The notes under the pieces were generated by a model, which was not told the DNA's origin, did not search any database, and worked only from the letters and a program-made list of their open reading frames with translations. Made by a program: the position numbers and the translations under genes. Shown in pieces: positions 4,659-6,026 of a stretch of DNA of 6,026 bases (position 1 is its first letter; every line of letters starts with the position of its first letter). The DNA lies in assembly GCA_002329245.1 (NCBI GenBank), contig DCTG01000080.1, positions 1,267-7,292 on the forward strand. Direction: 5' to 3'. The DNA comes from Clostridiales bacterium UBA1446. GTDB lineage: Bacteria; Bacillota; Clostridia; Oscillospirales; Oscillospiraceae.

Positions 4659-6026
4659 ATGAAGTCGATCTGGTCAACCGATACGGAGTTTCCCGAGCGG
4701 CCGAAACTGGATCGCGACCGCAGCGTCGAAGCGGTCGTGATGGGAGCCGGAATGGCGGGGATTCTGACAGGCTATTTTTTAGCAAAACAAGGTATCGACG
4801 TCGTGATCTTGGAAGCTTCGAAGGTAGGAAGCGGGCAGACGAAAGGTACGACGGCCAAAATCACGTCCCAGCACGGGCTGATTTACGGCATGTTGATTCA
4901 AAAATTCGGGGAAGAAAAAGCAAGGCAGTATGCGCGCGCCAATCAGGAGGCGATTTCCGAGTTCCGGCGTATCATCGGGGAAGTGTCCATAGACTGTTCC
5001 TTTGAAGAACTGCCTTCCTATCTGTATTCCGAAAAGGACGCGCGTCCGCTCCGGGAAGAGGCTAAGTGGGCGTCGGATTTGGGGATCGACGCCGTTTTCA
5101 CGACGGAAACGACCCTGCCGTTTCCGGTTTGCGGAGCGCTCCGCTTTGGCGGGCAGGCGCAGTTTCATCCCCTGCGTTTTTTAAAGGCGCTTTCGGAGCG
5201 GCTGGAAGTCTATGAACAGACAAAGGTTCTTAAAGTGGAAGGAAACAAGGTGTACACGGGCGGGGGGGTTGTAACGGCGAAGCATATCGTTTTCGCCACG
5301 CACTATCCTTTTGTCAATGCACCGGGCTATTACTTTCTGCGGATGCACCAGTCGAGATCCTATCTTCTTGCGCTGGAAGGGGCAAAACGGCTTGACGGCA
5401 TGTATCTTGGGGTGGACAGCGGCGGCTATACGCTCCGAAACAGCGGCGGCCTCACGCTATTCGGGGGAGGGGATCACCGTACCGGTGAAAATTCCGCCGG
5501 CGGGCAGTATCAAAGGCTCCGCAGCGCCGCGGAAAAATACTTCCCCGGCTGCCAGGAGGTAGCAAGCTGGTCCGCACAGGACTGCATCACGGTTGACAGC
5601 GTACCTTATATCGGAAGATATTCCGAAAGCACGCCGGACTGGTACGTCGCTACGGGATTCCGGAAATGGGGAATGACCGGCTCCATGGCGGCGGCGCGAA
5701 TCCTGTCGGGTCTCATCTGCCGTGAACCGCCCTCCTACGCGGAGGTATTTTCCCCGCAGCGGTTTGTGCTGCCCGCTTCCGCCAAAACCCTCTGGGAAGA
5801 GGGAAAGCAGGCGGCCAAAGGCTTATCCAGAAGAATATTTACTCTCCCGAAGGAAAAAGCGGAACATCTTCCGAACGGCCATGGCGGCGTCGTCGAATTG
5901 GACGGAGAAAAAGTGGGAGTTTACAAAGACGAGTCGGGGCAAATTTTTTCCGTTCCGGTGAAATGTACGCATTTGGGCTGCCAGCTGGAGTGGAACCCGG
6001 ATGAAAAAAGCTGGGACTGCCCCTGC
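4659..6026 (+). CDS. FAD-dependent oxidoreductase with C-terminal Rieske [2Fe-2S] domain (YhfW-like), 3'-truncated by the window
   Basis: The frame is open for 456 codons to the right edge. The N-terminal part is a DAO-type flavoprotein: the dinucleotide-binding GAGMAG (29-34) follows a hydrophobic strand, E52 in VVILEAS is the expected FAD ribose ligand, and GTTAKITSQHGLIY (about 63-76) is typical of this subfamily. A second FAD-contact region is VPYIGR (315-320) with ATGFRKWGMTGSM (331-343). From about residue 400 a Rieske domain follows: CTHLGC (436-441) and then WDCPC (452-456), where the window ends. C436, H438 and C454 are cluster ligands; the fourth, a histidine expected at 457, is just outside. 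C441 and C456 are placed to form the disulfide of bc-type Rieske proteins. The architecture matches Bacillus subtilis YhfW (about 500 residues), so some 30-50 residues are probably missing. Cytosolic: no signal peptide or membrane helix. Its substrate is not established; the fusion implies electron transfer between flavin and iron-sulfur cluster. Confidence 0.94.
   Translation, partial: MKSIWSTDTEFPERPKLDRDRSVEAVVMGAGMAGILTGYFLAKQGIDVVILEASKVGSGQTKGTTAKITSQHGLIYGMLIQKFGEEKARQYARANQEAISEFRRIIGEVSIDCSFEELPSYLYSEKDARPLREEAKWASDLGIDAVFTTETTLPFPVCGALRFGGQAQFHPLRFLKALSERLEVYEQTKVLKVEGNKVYTGGGVVTAKHIVFATHYPFVNAPGYYFLRMHQSRSYLLALEGAKRLDGMYLGVDSGGYTLRNSGGLTLFGGGDHRTGENSAGGQYQRLRSAAEKYFPGCQEVASWSAQDCITVDSVPYIGRYSESTPDWYVATGFRKWGMTGSMAAARILSGLICREPPSYAEVFSPQRFVLPASAKTLWEEGKQAAKGLSRRIFTLPKEKAEHLPNGHGGVVELDGEKVGVYKDESGQIFSVPVKCTHLGCQLEWNPDEKSWDCPC

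Noticed and set aside
4651..4662. ATG-GCC-CAA-TGA mini-frame overlapping the flavin-Rieske start
   Set aside because: Its ATG touches the GAGGAGGG site, too close for normal initiation; three codons give no plausible product.
4779..5168. 129-codon minus-strand frame, plus smaller plus-strand frames at 5002, 5311 and 5722
   Set aside because: All lie inside the flavin-Rieske gene, whose continuous conserved translation explains this region.

Overview
The window looks like chromosomal DNA from a low-to-mid GC Gram-positive anaerobe, most likely a Clostridia-type Firmicute. The evidence is strong AGGAGG-type ribosome binding sites, GTG and TTG starts, an intrinsic terminator with a T tract, a small protein that resembles a family I associate with Clostridia, and a YhfW-like flavoprotein-Rieske gene. 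This is inference from style and gene content; no marker in the window fixes the genus. There are no tRNA or rRNA genes, CRISPR array, insertion sequence or phage genes.

Layout, left to right. (1) The 3' part of rsmA/ksgA (1-771, +), the 16S rRNA adenine dimethyltransferase; its N-terminus lies outside the window. (2) A 208-base gap with a plausible sigma-A promoter (about 847-878) and a GC-rich leader hairpin, followed by a complete GTP-dependent PEP carboxykinase gene, pckG (980-2743, +, GTG start). (3) Overlapping inverted repeats at the pckG stop codon and then a long intrinsic terminator (2822-2865). (4) A LuxR-type transcriptional regulator with PAS-like sensor regions (3013-4263, +), whose start is best placed at a TTG behind a perfect AGGAGG, so the long in-frame extension through the terminator is not coding. 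(5) A convergent 67-residue protein (4268-4471, -), probably of the DUF6514 type, ending only four bases from the regulator's stop. (6) An AT-rich divergent intergenic region (4472-4658) rich in short dyad symmetries, with an exact TATAAT for the minus-strand gene. (7) A large gene that is open to the right edge (4659-6026, +): an FAD-dependent oxidoreductase fused to a C-terminal Rieske [2Fe-2S] domain, cut inside the second cluster-binding motif.

The genes do not form one pathway. rsmA serves ribosome biogenesis; pckG is the PEP/oxaloacetate node of central carbon metabolism and appears to be its own transcription unit. The right half has regulatory potential: an orphan LuxR-type regulator lies next to a divergent pair (small protein and flavin-Rieske enzyme) whose shared control region carries candidate operators. 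That the regulator controls this pair is a hypothesis. I did not find a clearly new multi-gene system; the most interesting items are the redox fusion gene with its control region and the unusual sensor of the LuxR protein.
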